Assembly: GCA_030710605.1 (NCBI GenBank)
Contig: CP092863.1
Location: 60,522,500-60,586,499, forward strand
From: Cordylochernes scorpioides
Taxonomy: Eukaryota; Arthropoda; Arachnida; Pseudoscorpiones; Chernetidae
DNA length: 64,000 nucleotides
Direction of reading: 5' to 3'
Shown here one piece after another: positions 1-10,610 of the stretch. Below the pieces are notes generated by a model. That model worked only from the letters and a program-made list of their open reading frames with translations, did not search any database and was not told the origin of the DNA. Every line of letters starts with the position of its first letter. Within the stretch, counting starts at the first letter, position 1. A program made the translations under genes and the position numbers.

Positions 1-84
1 AAGTGACCTGTCTATAGCACCTCCTCTCTATAGCACCCTATTTTGGTGAGTCCCAAGAGAGGGTGCTATAGACAGGTTTAACTG
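1..84. repeat. pogo-type MITE fragment (family O)
   Basis: The motif gctatagacaggtttaactg at 65-84 is the inverted partner of cagttaaacctgtctatagc at 330-349. The interior repeats the tract ctctatagcaccctattttg. A TA follows the element, as in TA-targeting pogo/Tigger and Tc1-like elements. The left end is cut off by the window. No coding capacity. Confidence 0.6.
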
Positions 85-120
85 TATATCTTAAATTGTT
101 ATTTCTCATATATTTTTGGA

Positions 121-267
121 ATGATTGATAAGCCCGAATTTGATGAATATTTTCTTTCTCTCAAACAGTTCATCAATCAAAGAATCCTATCTCCAGCCAT
201 TGATCCTGCTTGGAACATTTTCCAAGAATGTGAGGATTGTGGTCCTATTATCTCTAAAGGATCATAA
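121..267 (+). other. short unrecognised ORF, 49 codons
   Basis: An ATG-started frame running to a TAA encodes an acidic peptide beginning MIDKPEFDEYF. It lies between two inverted family O MITE segments. I do not recognise it. It could be a relic of a transposase C-terminus or chance; nothing supports expression. Confidence 0.12.
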
Positions 268-329
268 TTCTTAGCACACTAATTAAAACACATAGACTTC
301 CCAAATTATTTGTTCAACTCTTTCATATA

Positions 330-510
330 CAGTTAAACCTGTCTATAGCCCCCCCCCCCTCTTGGGACTCACCAAAATAGGGTGCTATAGAGAGGGGGTG
401 CTATAGACAGGTCACTTTTAATGTAAATCGCATCGTACTACGTATTTAAAATCGGGTGCTATAGAGAGGGAGGCGCTATTTAAAGGGGGTGCTATAGACA
501 GGTTTAACTC
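330..510. mobile_element. pogo-type MITE (family O)
   Basis: Terminal inverted repeats cagttaaacctgtctatagc (left) and gctatagacaggtttaactc (right), flanked by TA. The interior holds several copies of the ctatagagaggg motif and a run of C at 350-359. It is non-autonomous at about 180 bp. Confidence 0.6.
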
Positions 511-524
511 TATTTTAGACGCGT

Positions 525-806
525 ATGATTCTTTTTAAATTGATGAACCAGGCCCTCCCATTAATTTATCATTTCAGTAAGGGTAGTAGAAAATTGTCCA
601 ATTTTTTTACTGGACATGGTGACTTCAACACATATTTGTTTAGAATTGGAAAAATTGGTTCATCTGCATGCACTTGTGGAAACGAAAAACAAACCCCTGA
701 ACACCTTCTGATAAACTGTCCATTAACTTCTGATCTAAGGGAAGAAAACCAACTTTACCTGACTAATACAAAACAAGTTGTTTACACAATAAAGACCAAT
801 ACATAA
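525..806 (+). pseudogene. LINE ORF2 C-terminal fragment (zinc-knuckle tail)
   Basis: From about 583 the frame reads FFTGHGDFNTYLFR, then CTCG, TPEHLL and NCP. This is the TGHG plus Cys/His knuckle that ends ORF2 of Jockey/I-type LINEs, after the RNase H domain. The first residues of the frame come from an adjoining MITE (family A sequence at 513-582), so the upstream ATG is not a real start. Reverse transcriptase is absent, so this is a 5'-truncated dead copy. Confidence 0.6.
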
Positions 807-849
807 AGTTTAATAGATTCTGCAGGCTGTATATTTCAACGCGAAAGTG

Positions 850-1180
850 TTGACTGTACATATTTCAAGCTACTATTTCTAATTACTATATGCAAAATTT
901 GACATCGAACGTTTAATTTTCATGCTTCCCAATGTTCAATTGTGTTATTGTATATAATTTCAGATATACACGCAATTATCCTAATTGTGGATATGGCGTG
1001 TCGCTCCCAACTGTTAAATAATAAAAATATATATATATAAATACGTGTCTAAAATAATTCCAATTTCTTATAAGAGATGACGCACTAAGGCAATAATATA
1101 AAATGCCATTTTATCAATTACAAAGAAAAGAGGATCAAATAGGATTTATAAAAAGGTTTCTACGTAAGTAATAGTTAACT
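850..1180. other. AT-rich intergenic stretch
   Basis: No open frame, RNA gene or clear repeat unit is seen here beyond short AT runs, for example the alternating TA tract near 1028-1040. Confidence 0.4.
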
Positions 1181-1189
1181 AGAAATTAT

Positions 1190-1519
1190 TCGAAAAAGAA
1201 AGAATAAATAATATTAAGGTAAAGGGTTTCTTTTAATTTTGATTTTGGCAAGCTTTCGAGCAAAATTTCTGCTCTTCAACGGGCATATACTTCTATATAC
1301 AATATCAAGATGAACTTTGTACAGTAATAATTGAAAATGTGTTATTGGCATGTGCTCACGAGAACACATGCCAATAACACAATCATTACTGTACAAAGTT
1401 CATTTTGATATTGTATATAGAAGTATATGCCCGTTGAAGAGCAGAAATTTTGCTCGAAAGATTGCGAAAATCAAAAGAAACCCTTTACCTTAATATTATT
1501 TATTCTTTCTTTTTCGAAA
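1190..1519. repeat. long inverted repeat (head-to-head family J copies)
   Basis: Two arms of about 160 bp pair almost perfectly around a centre near 1357. The arms begin and end with aaagaaagaataaataatat and its complement. Each arm contains cgagca..tgctc hairpin sequence next to gaagag and cgaaag, the family J core seen again at 22.8, 30.1 and 61.6 kb. Transcripts would form a long hairpin RNA. Confidence 0.75.
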
Positions 1520-1599
1520 AAAAGGTTTCAGTTGAAGTAAAAAAAATACTGTGTGTATTTATTTGAGATGAATAATCTATATTTACACGCTGCAATGAC

Positions 1600-1740
1600 T
1601 TTACCTTTTATACTTGAAGGTTTTTGTTGGGTTCTGCGCTGCCTGGAGTACAGGAGCTCCAGCTATGATTCCTTTCTTCCTGTGGTGAATCTTTATAAGA
1701 CCGGTGGTCTTAATAAAGCTGTATGTGTTACCTTTTATAG
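1600..1740 (+). repeat. LTR-like repeat fragment (family S)
   Basis: Shares gttgggttctg, ctgcctggagta, gagctcca and gaccggtggtcttaataaag with the minus-strand copy at 10420-10610; a shorter match lies near 23510-23545. The ending with AATAAA resembles an LTR R/U5 region, but no element body was recognised. Confidence 0.4.
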
Positions 1741-2576
1741 AAATCAATATTTTACTTTTAAACGTTTTCATCAATCAAATGTCTGAGCAGTTGACGATAA
1801 TCTGATGCTTTAGTGAATATATTTGCATATTTAGATATTAAAAAAGGCATATATTGAATTGAATAAAAAGATTTATTTGCCAATATTTCGGTTGGCTGAA
1901 CGCCAACCTTTGTAAAAGCATTATAACATATTATTTTGTATGTATATTTGCATATGTGTTCTAATTTTGAACTCTAGATCATTTACATATTCTGCTAGAC
2001 CTTTTTCTTATGCATATAATTAAAAGTTGAATTTTAACTTTTCGTTTTTAAAAGAATATATTTTGGGCTCTAGAAAAAAAAAAAGAAGAAGAAATTACAG
2101 TCGAAATAAGATAATTCGAAGCCCAAAGGACAAAAAAAAATCGAATTATCGAGAAATTCGAATTAAAAACGTTTTGAATAAAAGGCTTAAAATTCTAGGA
2201 ACCAAGATAAATATTCGAATTAAAGACATTTTTGAATAAAAGACGTTTGAATTATCCAAGTACTACTGTATTAAATTATGTTTCCAATTTTTTTTTTTCG
2301 AATTCGAAATGTATTTTTATGTTTTGTTGGATATCAAACGATAGATTTATAAAGATGATGTCATTCCGGAGCAGACGAGAGATGATGGGCGGCGTAGATA
2401 ATTGCGCGCACGCGTTATCTTTCCTGGTGTGTCACGTGATCGATTTGGTGCGTGCCAGATCGTGAAGGTGTGGTATTTGTTCTGCTCCAGAACCTCCCAC
2501 AGAGCTTTCTTTGTGACGTGAGGACCTTTGTCAGTTTTGCTTTTATTCGAAATTACCTTTATTTTAGGTTCTTTTA

Positions 2577-3622
2577 TATTCTTGCATCAAGTTGCTGCTT
2601 TGCAGGGTCATCAACCTTGGTTTCCTGCTTCTTGGTGTTATATACGTTTCCCGAGAGGGTTTCCATACTTAAAAGCAAATAAATAAAAGTAAATTACCTT
2701 TTAAAGTTATTGTGTTTATTTATTCTTCCTCGTAGTTATTGATCCGCAGTCTTCCTCTAGGTTCCTTTCTCTCTCCAATAACCAATCAAGATATATGTAC
2801 AATAACAATATTATAAATGGAATGAAACTATAAAAAAAGGAATGATATAATAGTATATAATATGTTTTAAATAAATAGTAAATATCATAGAATATTTTGA
2901 ATAAATGTAGGACGCATTAAAATTGATTCAACAATTATTCTGGATTCTTGCACTGCACGCATTCCTTTGAAGACTTTCTAAAGAAGATTAGGAACTTTTA
3001 GATAAAAAATGTTGATTATGGTCTTTAAAAAATGATATTTTATCTCTTTTTAAATTAATATTGTGAAGTTTTGGTAAGGTTGTGTGTTATCATCAAGATA
3101 TGAAACAGAATCAAAGAAATACTATATATGAAGAAAAACTCTCTGTGCATTCCATTTGGTGTTTTCCAAAACATGTATGGCTCGGATTAAAGCAGCAGCG
3201 CTTTTGTATTTTTTTGCCTGTTTCTCTCTATATAACGTCTTTAAACTGTAAAACTATACGTATATTGTTGCATCAATTTTAATGCGTCCTACATTTATTC
3301 AAAATATTCTATGATATTTAATATTTACTTAAAACATATTATATACTACTATATCATTATTTTTTATAGTTTCATTCATTTTGTAATATTTTTATTGTAC
3401 ATATATCTTGATTGGTTATTGGAGCGAGAGAGGACCTAGACCAAGACTGAGGATCACGAACTACGAGGAAGAATAAATAAACACAATAACTTTAAAAGGT
3501 AATTTATTTTTATTTACTTTTATTTATTTGCTTTAAGTATGGAAACCCGCTCGGTGTATAACACCAAGAAGGAGGAAACCAAGGTCGATGACCCTGCAAA
3601 GCTGTAACTTGGTGCAATAATA
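2577..3622. mobile_element. foldback element with about 350-bp inverted arms
   Basis: The left arm (2577-2929) and right arm (3273-3622) are inverted copies: ttgcagggtcatcaacc on the left matches ggtcgatgaccctgcaa on the right, and taggacgcattaaaatt matches aattttaatgcgtccta. The loop is about 340 bp. Each arm, read outwards, has an ATG-started reading frame of 22-30 codons containing ETKVDDPAK; the right arm stops early through a CAA-to-TAA-type difference. The element class is not known to me. Confidence 0.65.
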
Positions 3623-3637
3623 TTCATGGACAAATTA

Positions 3638-3985
3638 GTTGTTCCCTGACTTTAGCTATAACATCAGGAAATATCTATGGACACGTCTGGGTAGAGTCCT
3701 CCTCTATAGCGCCATAAGATCGTAGTTGTTCCTTAACTTTAGCTATAACATTAGAAAGTATCTACAGACACATCTGGGTAGAGTCCTCCTCTATAGCGCC
3801 ATAAGATCGTAGTTGTTCCTTAACTTTAGCTATAACATTAGAAAGTATATACAGACACATCTGGGTAGAGTCCTTCTCTATAGCGCCATGAGATCGTAGT
3901 TGTTCCTTAACTTTAGCTATAACATTAGAAAGTATCTACAGACACATCTGGGTAGAGTCCTTCTCTATAGCGCCATGAGATCGGG
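3638..3985. repeat. tandem array, 87-bp unit, 4 copies
   Basis: Each unit carries ttagctataacat, acatctgggtagagtcct and ctctatagcgccat. Copies 2-4 are nearly identical and copy 1 is more diverged. A single related unit lies at 26772-26838 beside an exon-like segment. It follows directly after the foldback element. Confidence 0.85.
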
Positions 3986-4009
3986 AATATCCTTTATTCA
4001 AGCCAACAA

Positions 4010-4185
4010 AGTACATTCATGGACAAAACTTAAGTAAGTGGAAATTCTTTGATTTGCCGGTGATCTTTTTGAACGAGACAAAGACAATTTTGTTCACACT
4101 TGGTTAGCTCGTGTGTCTTCAATAAAGTCACTGTAATATCTTTCAGAGTTATTGTCTGAATCCCGATATACAATGATCTCAATCC
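4010..4185. repeat. Tc1-like MITE fragment (family F)
   Basis: Starts with attcatggacaaaacttaag and contains ctttcagagttattgtctga and cccgatata. The same modules recur at 11247-11463, 19605-19970 and 22900-22975. The cactcatggacaaaa end fits a Tc1-like terminal inverted repeat. Confidence 0.5.
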
Positions 4186-4319
4186 TAATTGCTGGTCACT
4201 CTATTCGTTGATGGAGAATTCTTATGGAAGAAGCACCCTATATCATATACTGCATATTTACAACAGAGGAGACATTTACAATAATCCCAGAGGAATAATT
4301 TCTAAATGTAGGGAGAAGA

Positions 4320-4403
4320 TGTTTCATGGGATTGTCTACAAGATATGTTACAACTGCGATTAACTAAGGAATATAGTAGAACTACCTCCCTAAAAGGACA
4401 ACC
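4320..4403. repeat. segment duplicated at 5098-5175
   Basis: The stretch tttcatgggattgtc, tatgtta, actgcgattaactaaggaa is repeated at 5098-5150, both times leading into a family C terminus. Here the family C element is cut short and a SINE follows at 4416. Confidence 0.5.
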
Positions 4404-4415
4404 TGCTCCCACAAT

Positions 4416-4723
4416 ATTTTTTGCTTATCCCTGGTACACGAGGTATAGACCATGGTAATCATGGTTGGTAGAAGTAGGCGACTGCTTTTTACTGTAAGTG
4501 CAGCACATGTCTACACATGTGAAAAGCAGTTCGACTTTGCACTTTAAAATGTGCCAGAGTCCCGTTTGGCTATTTGCACTCGCTGGTGGGGTTCGACTTT
4601 TGCAAGAATCGGAGGCTATTGGAACTTTTTTTTTATCGGAAAAAAAGTACCCAATGCGGGAATCGAACCCGGGTTGTAGCGGTCGAAAACCAACGGTTTA
4701 GACCATCCTTCCACCGACCCCCT
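4416..4723 (-). mobile_element. tRNA-derived SINE, full-length, 12-bp target duplication
   Basis: Read on the minus strand it starts gggggtcggtggaaggatgg (box A region), then has the box B motif gggttcgattccc, a body and a tail ending agggataagcaaaaaat. It is flanked by the direct repeat tgctcccacaat at 4404-4415 and 4724-4735, the mark of target-primed insertion. Short frames inside it are not genes. Confidence 0.9.
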
Positions 4724-4846
4724 TGCTCCCACAATGATTATGTGAAGCTAGTACCTAATGTGTATACATGTAATAAGGTACAATTTGTATTATAGATTGG
4801 AAACATAAAGTAAAAAGATCAAATCAAAATTTATGAATGTGTTTAA

Positions 4847-4975
4847 GTTGATAACAACGCTTTTACCATCATCAGACTAAAGTACTGAATGAGAAATCAA
4901 ACCACAGCATGTTTTAAATAGTTACTGTTATCAAGTATGTAAACAAGATAGCAGATAATAGGAAAATAGTTTTCT
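4847..4975. repeat. family I repeat fragment
   Basis: Contains taacaacgcttttaccatca, cagactaaagtactgaatga and agcatgttttaaatagttac, closely matching the family I copy at 55945-56150. The hairpin core is degraded here. Confidence 0.55.
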
Positions 4976-5150
4976 ATGTACCTTTTTTTAGCGTTTTTGA
5001 AAAATTATAATCTTCTATGTCTACATTACTCGGTTCATCATTTTTTCAGGATACCTGAATGACCAGTTTTTTTTTGTCGCTTAGGTACAGATTGCAACAT
5101 TTCATGGAATTGTCTATAGGATATATTAAAACTACGATTAACTAAGGAAT

Positions 5151-5476
5151 ACAGCAGAACCTGCCTGTAAAGGACAACACCTAATTGCAGAGCCAAAGTA
5201 TCCTTTAGGGAGAGTTGTCCTCTTACAGGAGAGTTGCTAAATTGTAAAAATGGTTATTTTGCAAATGAAAACTGTCCTTTGTAGAGAGGTGTCCTCTTAT
5301 CGGAGAGTTTCTAAATAGTAAAAATTGTAATTTTGCAAATGAAAACTGTCCTTTGTAGAGAGGTGTCCTCTTACCCGCGAGTTTCTAAATAGTAAAAATG
5401 GTAATCTTGCAAATGAAACTGTCCTTTGTAGAGAGGTGTCCTCTAGCGTGAGTGTCCTCTCATGGAGGTTCTACTA
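5151..5476. mobile_element. MITE family C with about 3 internal 74-bp units
   Basis: Ends cagcagaacctgcctgt and catggaggttctacta are inverted. The interior repeats gtcctttgtagagaggtgtc and gagtttctaaatagtaaaaa three times. Family C occurs at 50359, 51311, 61356 and the window edge with 6, 1, 1 and unknown unit numbers. Confidence 0.75.
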
Positions 5477-5703
5477 TAATAATAGAGAAGTGGACATAGT
5501 GATCGCGCACTTCTAGCATAATCAGTGATGATCGAAGAATGAAACAAAGAGAAATTACGTGTTCCATCCACAGACATGCCTTAGACGCCCATCTCTAACC
5601 TTGGTAGTCCCATAGAGGGTCGGCCTATGGTTTCAAGGTGCATCTGTGTTTGGATGCTTGAAGGTCGGGACGGTGATGTTATGTTTGTAAACACATTGTG
5701 CTA

Positions 5704-6010
5704 TGATGCATTAGCGCGCCATCTGTTATGAAAATTCGAAACTATTATAGACGCGTATGATTCTTTTAAAAATTAAACAATATCTACTGCCCTTACTGCA
5801 ATGGAAAAATTAATAGTAGGGCCTGACTCATCAGTGATGAACCCTCCCAGCGGTTTCGCCAGTTTAATCTACCATACCGCTGTTATATATCATTTTTCGG
5901 TTTTCCTTTTATAGTGATACTGATGATAGACTCTTGGAATGGGTATTTTAGATGAACTATTGACATAAGCTTTGAGGACAGTAGAAATACGTACAATTAT
6001 AAATATATAC
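5704..6010. mobile_element. MITE family A (gcgcgccatctgttat type)
   Basis: Opens with gcgcgccatctgttat and gaaactattatagacgcgta, followed by the core ctactgcccttactgcaatg, gggcctgactcatcagt and accctcccagcggtttcgcc. Copies recur at 9765, 14480, 15160 and 27115. Confidence 0.65.
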
Positions 6011-6195
6011 TATAAAAGCAGTTCGACTTTTGCACTTACAAATCTGCCAGATCCCCGTTTGGTTACTTGCACTCGCTGGTGGGATTGGACTTTTTCAAGA
6101 ATCAGAGGCCATTTAAGCATTTTTTTAATTAGAAAAAAGTGCCCAATGCGGGATTCGATCCCTGGTCGTAGCGGTCGAAAATCAACGGTTTAGAC

Positions 6196-8496
6196 CAGGG
6201 GTCTCCAAACTACGGCCCGAGGGCCACATCCGGCCCGCAGACAGATTTTGTCCGGCCCGCGGAGACATACTTGAAAACTCCTTTTAGAGAACAAATATTT
6301 TTTATAGCAAATAAAATGTTTGTGATAAGTTGGATAAAGAAACACAGAATGGTAATGAGTAAAGACATGTATAATTTATGCAGTAAATTTAACTTCAGCA
6401 TATAATAACTAACAAATTATTGAAATGAATCCAACTTACATTTTATACATTGTAAGTAATGAACAACACATACCTTATAACATGACATATGAAATGCTAA
6501 TGAGATGTATGTAATTGAGATTTTCCACCGACAATAGTTTGTAGTTGTGGACTAATTTTACTGGTACCAATTATTAAAAGAGATTTAAGATGCTCGTCAG
6601 TTAATTTAGATCTGTATACATTTTTTGTGTACTTCATTTTGGAGAAGGTTTTCTCACACAAATATGTAGTACCAAAAACGGAAAACAGCCCACGAGCAAA
6701 TTTATGCAAATTATCAAATTGTGTCAGTGGAAGACTCTTATAAAATTCCAACAAAGATGAGTTTTCATATTTGTTCTTAATTATATCACTGCACTGAAGA
6801 TCAATCATTTCCATTTGAAGTTCCGGGGCTAGGGTTTCAATGTCAGCATCAAAAGGATTCTGAAAAATCTTAATTTGATTCGCAATGGCATCAAAGTCCG
6901 AGAAACGAGTATCAAAATTTATCTTCAAAGCACTCAAAGTTTCGATTGCAAAATCGTTAGGAAACTCAGTCTCAGTAGTGTGGCTGAATATTTCACATGT
7001 TTTAAAATGTGAAAAACATTTACTTCGTAGTTGTGATTGGAACAGTATCAATTTCATCCGGAATGACTTGATATTAGTGTATAAATCAGGAAGATGCTGA
7101 TTTTCTCCTTGCAATCTCAAATTCAGTTCGTTCACATGTTTTGTCAAATCAACATAGAATGCTAACTTCCATAGCCATGCGTTGTTTTGTAATTCAGTAA
7201 GAGGGCGGTGCTTTTCATTCAAAAAAATTTCGATCACTGCTCGAAGTTCAAAAAAGCGCTGAAGGACTTTCCCACAACTAAGCCAGCGTACGGCAGTATG
7301 ATAAGGTAAGTCTGTTTCTCCAATCTCTGCAATAAATTGTCGGAATTGTCGGTGATTCAGCCCAAAAGATCTGATGAAATTAACAGTTGATATGACTGGT
7401 TTCAGAACGTCAGAGAGAGACATATCCAAACATTTTCCGCACAAAGACTGTTGATGAATGATACAATGTAAGACTAATGGTTTTGAGCCGCCGTCATTTT
7501 CTACAGCCTTTGACACAAGAGCGACCACTCCTTTATCTTTCCCACTCATGTTTTTGCCTCCATCAGTTGTAATACATTTCAAGTTTTTCCATCGAAGGTT
7601 CTTTTTATTAATGGCCATTTCAACTCCTTTAAAAATATCGGTACCAGTAGTTGTGCCATGAATACTATACATATCAAGAAGTTCTTCGTGCACTTCATAG
7701 CTTTTATCTACTCCTCTAATATAAATCAACACCTGAGCAGTATCTGACACATCCGTTGACTCATCCAAGGCCAAAGAAAACCACTCAACATGTCCATTTT
7801 TGTCGAACAGTTGAGAGGATATATTTTCAGCGATGTTTTCTACCCTTCGAGCCACAGTGTTTGCTGACATACTGACAGTTTTTAATAAATTTACCTTTTC
7901 AGGGCACATTTCTTCGACTACTGCAATTATGCATTCCTTGATCATTTCTCCATCGGTGAATGGTTTTCCACGTTTTGCAATTTCAAGAGCCACACGAAAG
8001 CTGGCACGAGTTGCCGCCTCTTGTTCAGTTTTGACTTTTGTAAATAAAGATTGCTGCGATTTCAATCCGCGCTTCAAAGCTTCGAATTTTTCTGTCCGCA
8101 CAATTCCTGTATATTTTGAGTAATTTTGAGAATGTTTTGTTTCATAATGACGTTTCATCTTATATTCTTTGAGAACGGCTATGCTTTCATTGCAAATCAA
8201 ACATAGCGCCTTGTTACTGGACTCAATTACGAAATACTGAATGTTCCACTGATCTTTGAATTTTCTGCATTCACTATCAATTTTTCGCTTCTTTTCCATT
8301 CTGCTAAATCACACACAAAAGCAACAATTAATAATAACATTTAATAACAAATAAACATATAATTAATACAGGAAAATTAATAATATGCAGTGTTGCCATC
8401 TTGGCCCTCGGAACTTACTGGAGTAATCAGTATGGCCCTAAGGCTGGAAAGACCCCATCAGTATGGCCCTAAGGCTGGAAAGTTTGGAGACCCCTG
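6196..8496 (-). mobile_element. complete hAT (Charlie/Ac-like) transposon
   Basis: Perfect 15-bp terminal inverted repeats caggggtctccaaac (6196-6210) and its complement (8482-8496). A perfect 8-bp target duplication gtttagac lies at 6188-6195 and 8497-8504, the size expected for hAT. The 2301-bp body encodes one uninterrupted transposase on the minus strand. Repeated cggcccg and tatggccctaaggctgg motifs next to the ends are probable subterminal transposase-binding sites. All features of an autonomous element are present. Confidence 0.95.
6497..8299 (-). CDS. hAT transposase, BED finger, 600 aa, apparently intact
   Basis: DDE/RNase-H-like transposase that cuts and pastes the surrounding element. 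It starts with a BED-type zinc finger: C33-x2-C36 then H51-x4-H56. The catalytic region has LALDESTD (D179), CITTDGG (D246), the CxxH pair C279/H282 and RWLS near 338-341. The C-terminal dimerisation region has FGTTYLCEKTFSKMK with the third catalytic acid at E549, then RSKLTDEHL. It resembles the hAT-Charlie proteins that gave rise to vertebrate GTF2IRD2/ZBED5/FAM200 genes. There are no stops or frameshifts, the length is normal for the family, and it lies within matched inverted repeats. It could also be a domesticated gene, but the intact ends and target duplication argue for a young transposon. Confidence 0.95.
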   Translation of the reverse strand: MEKKRKIDSECRKFKDQWNIQYFVIESSNKALCLICNESIAVLKEYKMKRHYETKHSQNYSKYTGIVRTEKFEALKRGLKSQQSLFTKVKTEQEAATRASFRVALEIAKRGKPFTDGEMIKECIIAVVEEMCPEKVNLLKTVSMSANTVARRVENIAENISSQLFDKNGHVEWFSLALDESTDVSDTAQVLIYIRGVDKSYEVHEELLDMYSIHGTTTGTDIFKGVEMAINKKNLRWKNLKCITTDGGKNMSGKDKGVVALVSKAVENDGGSKPLVLHCIIHQQSLCGKCLDMSLSDVLKPVISTVNFIRSFGLNHRQFRQFIAEIGETDLPYHTAVRWLSCGKVLQRFFELRAVIEIFLNEKHRPLTELQNNAWLWKLAFYVDLTKHVNELNLRLQGENQHLPDLYTNIKSFRMKLILFQSQLRSKCFSHFKTCEIFSHTTETEFPNDFAIETLSALKINFDTRFSDFDAIANQIKIFQNPFDADIETLAPELQMEMIDLQCSDIIKNKYENSSLLEFYKSLPLTQFDNLHKFARGLFSVFGTTYLCEKTFSKMKYTKNVYRSKLTDEHLKSLLIIGTSKISPQLQTIVGGKSQLHTSH

Positions 8497-8520
8497 GTTT
8501 AGACCATCCTTCCACCGAAC

Positions 8521-8845
8521 TCTATTCCGCAAACTTTAAATATTGGAAATTGGGTTGAAAATATAAGAAACCAAACTCCTTAAATGTTAAAAAGACAAAG
8601 TATACCTTAAAGAGAAGTCAGTATTCAAAGATAAATAGAAATTTCAAACTCTAATGGTCCAACTTCAGCTGTAAACGTTCTGTCCCCCACTATCTCCAAG
8701 GTGATAGCTAAACTCCCATTTTGCTGCAACACCAGATGAGCCAACAACTCCTGGCCAATTTCCAGAAGGTCACAGAATTTCTCTCCATTTGTACATCTCG
8801 GGTATATATCCTAGATACAGCTATGTTTGGTTAAAAGGCCTCTTT
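8521..8845. other. unassigned sequence
   Basis: About 320 bp between the SINE head and the next MITE. No reading frame, repeat or RNA motif was recognised. Confidence 0.4.
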
Positions 8846-8849
8846 GATC

Positions 8850-9530
8850 TACATTTATAAAATCTTTATAAGACCCACGTGTTTCTTTCACAAATAAATC
8901 AAACTTCTACTGTACTTAATGGTTAGAGCTCTAAAGAAACGGTCTGGTAGACTAAATTGGCGAAACCGCTGGGAGGGTTTACCACTTATGAGCCAAGCCC
9001 TCCTAATATTTTTTCACCGCAGTAAGGACAGTAGAAGTTTAATGTGGAGGGATTGGCTCATAATTGGTGAACCCTTCCAGCGGTTTCGTCAATTTTTAAT
9101 CTACCAGACCGCTTCTTTAGAGCTCTAATACTGTATTGGATCATTCTGCTTTTATATGTTACACTGAAGGGTGGAATCTCAGAAATGGTGTTTAAGCAAA
9201 CTATCGACATAAGCTTTTAGGACAGTAGAATTACATACAAAGCAATAACGCGCCATCTATGCATAACAAATGAAAACACTATAAGACGCGAGTGATTCTT
9301 TTCTCAAATAAATTAAACTTCTACTATCCTTACTGCGATAAAAAAAATATTGAGAGGGCTTGGTTCATCAGTGGTGAACCCTCCCAGTAGATTCGTCAAT
9401 TTAATCCACCAGACCGCTTCTTTAGTTCTAATCAGTAAGTACAGTAGAAGTTTGGATTTATATATGAAAGAAATACTTGCGGCTTATAATGTTTTGTTAT
9501 GTATAGATGGAGCGTTATTGATTTGTGTTA
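8850..9530. mobile_element. two adjacent MITEs, family A' (aataacg..ccatctat type)
   Basis: The second copy (about 9239-9525) opens with caataacgcgccatctatg and closes with atagatggagcgttattg. The interior holds aaacttctactatccttact, gtggtgaaccctcccag and ccaccagaccgcttc. The first (8850-9235) has the same core in both orientations (cggtctggtagactaaattg near 8940 and its inverted form near 9100). Family A' and family A share a core but differ in ends. Confidence 0.65.
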
Positions 9531-9764
9531 ATTTATAAAATCTACCGAAGAATTGACAATATATAGCGTTTCTTATATGAATCAAAGACATGGACGTAAA
9601 TCATTCAATTACACAAAACGGTAAGAAAGCTGAGATATCAAAGTTTTGTTAATCACAAAAGATTCATCAAGGAGCTTGGATGTATCGTTTTGTAATAAAT
9701 AGATTTGGTGATCATTTTTTTATTCCATTTTTTCATTTATTGTGAATATATTTTCTTATTATAT

Positions 9765-10075
9765 GATTTATTAGCGCACCATCTGTTATCAAAATTCGAA
9801 ACTATTATAAACGCGTATATTTATAAATGTATGTAATTCTGTTGTCCTCAAAGATTATGTCCATAGTTCATCTAAAATACCCATTCAAAGAGTCTAGCAT
9901 CAGTATCACTATAAAAGGAAGATCGAAAAAATGCAATATAACAGCGGTATGGTAGATTAAACTGGCGAAACCGCTGGGAGAATTCACCAAGGGCAGTAGA
10001 AATTCTTTATTTTTAAAAAGAATTATACGCGTCTATAATAGTTTCGTATTTTTATATAAATACCTTAGGCGCAGA
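9765..10075. mobile_element. MITE family A
   Basis: Starts gcgcaccatctgttatc, gaaactattataaacgcgta and ends tacgcgtctataatagtttc, the inverted form. The core has taccataccgc in inverted form with the cgaaaccgctgggag motif. Confidence 0.65.
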
Positions 10076-10079
10076 GGGG

Positions 10080-10415
10080 CATATAAAATCCATAGAAACA
10101 GAAGTATGAGAATTTAAACGACACATAGTAATGTGTGACCAGAATATGGCTGAGTTGAGGTAGACCCTGGTCTATTTATGGCCATGTTACGGATCATAAA
10201 ATGTGATCTACGAGTGGACGGGCTACTCCCGACATTGTCAAAATGTGACGGTCTCTCTGTAGTTGGTTCTCTACTCATTTTGAACTGAAGTTATGCGTTC
10301 GACAGTCTGAATAGAAGATCTTAATAGCCGTATTGGAGAAGCAAGACCTGCCACCATCCAGTTCAGATTAGGAAGGGCTTGTCAGATAGCTACAAAATTT
10401 CCTTTTTTAATAAAA
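10080..10415. other. unassigned sequence
   Basis: A moderately GC-rich 330-bp stretch with no frame or repeat that I recognise. It may be part of an old LTR element with the family S segment that follows. Confidence 0.3.
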
Positions 10416-10419
10416 AGTT

Positions 10420-10610
10420 GCGGTATCACCCATTCCCTTATGTAAGAGCAGTTTCACACACATACACAAAGCTTTATTAAGACCACCGGTCTTATACAGA
10501 TTCAACACAAAGAAATAATAGATGGAGCTCCTATACTCCAGGCAGTACAGAACCCAACAACAGCCTCCAGGTCCGACGCATGTCCAATGGCCACACGTTC
10601 CTTCGTGCAT
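10420..10610 (-). repeat. LTR-like repeat fragment (family S)
   Basis: Minus-strand match to 1600-1740, ending with gaccggtggtcttaataaag. The following 10611-10860 bp is unassigned and may belong to the same element. Confidence 0.4.

Larger units (their letters stand above)
6014..8520 (-). mobile_element. tRNA-derived SINE interrupted by the hAT element
   Basis: The SINE body lies at 6014-6195 and its head resumes at 8497-8520 (ends catccttccaccgaac). The sequence gtttagac of the SINE is present on both sides of the insert, so the SINE is older than the hAT. The 3' tail is truncated compared with the copies at 4416 and 52451. Confidence 0.85.

Noticed and set aside
2027-2239. Lys/Arg-rich 70-aa protein
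   Set aside because: Low-complexity AT-rich translation without homology; likely chance.
6885-8123. Plus-strand ORFs inside the hAT
   Set aside because: They are antisense shadows of the 600-aa transposase.
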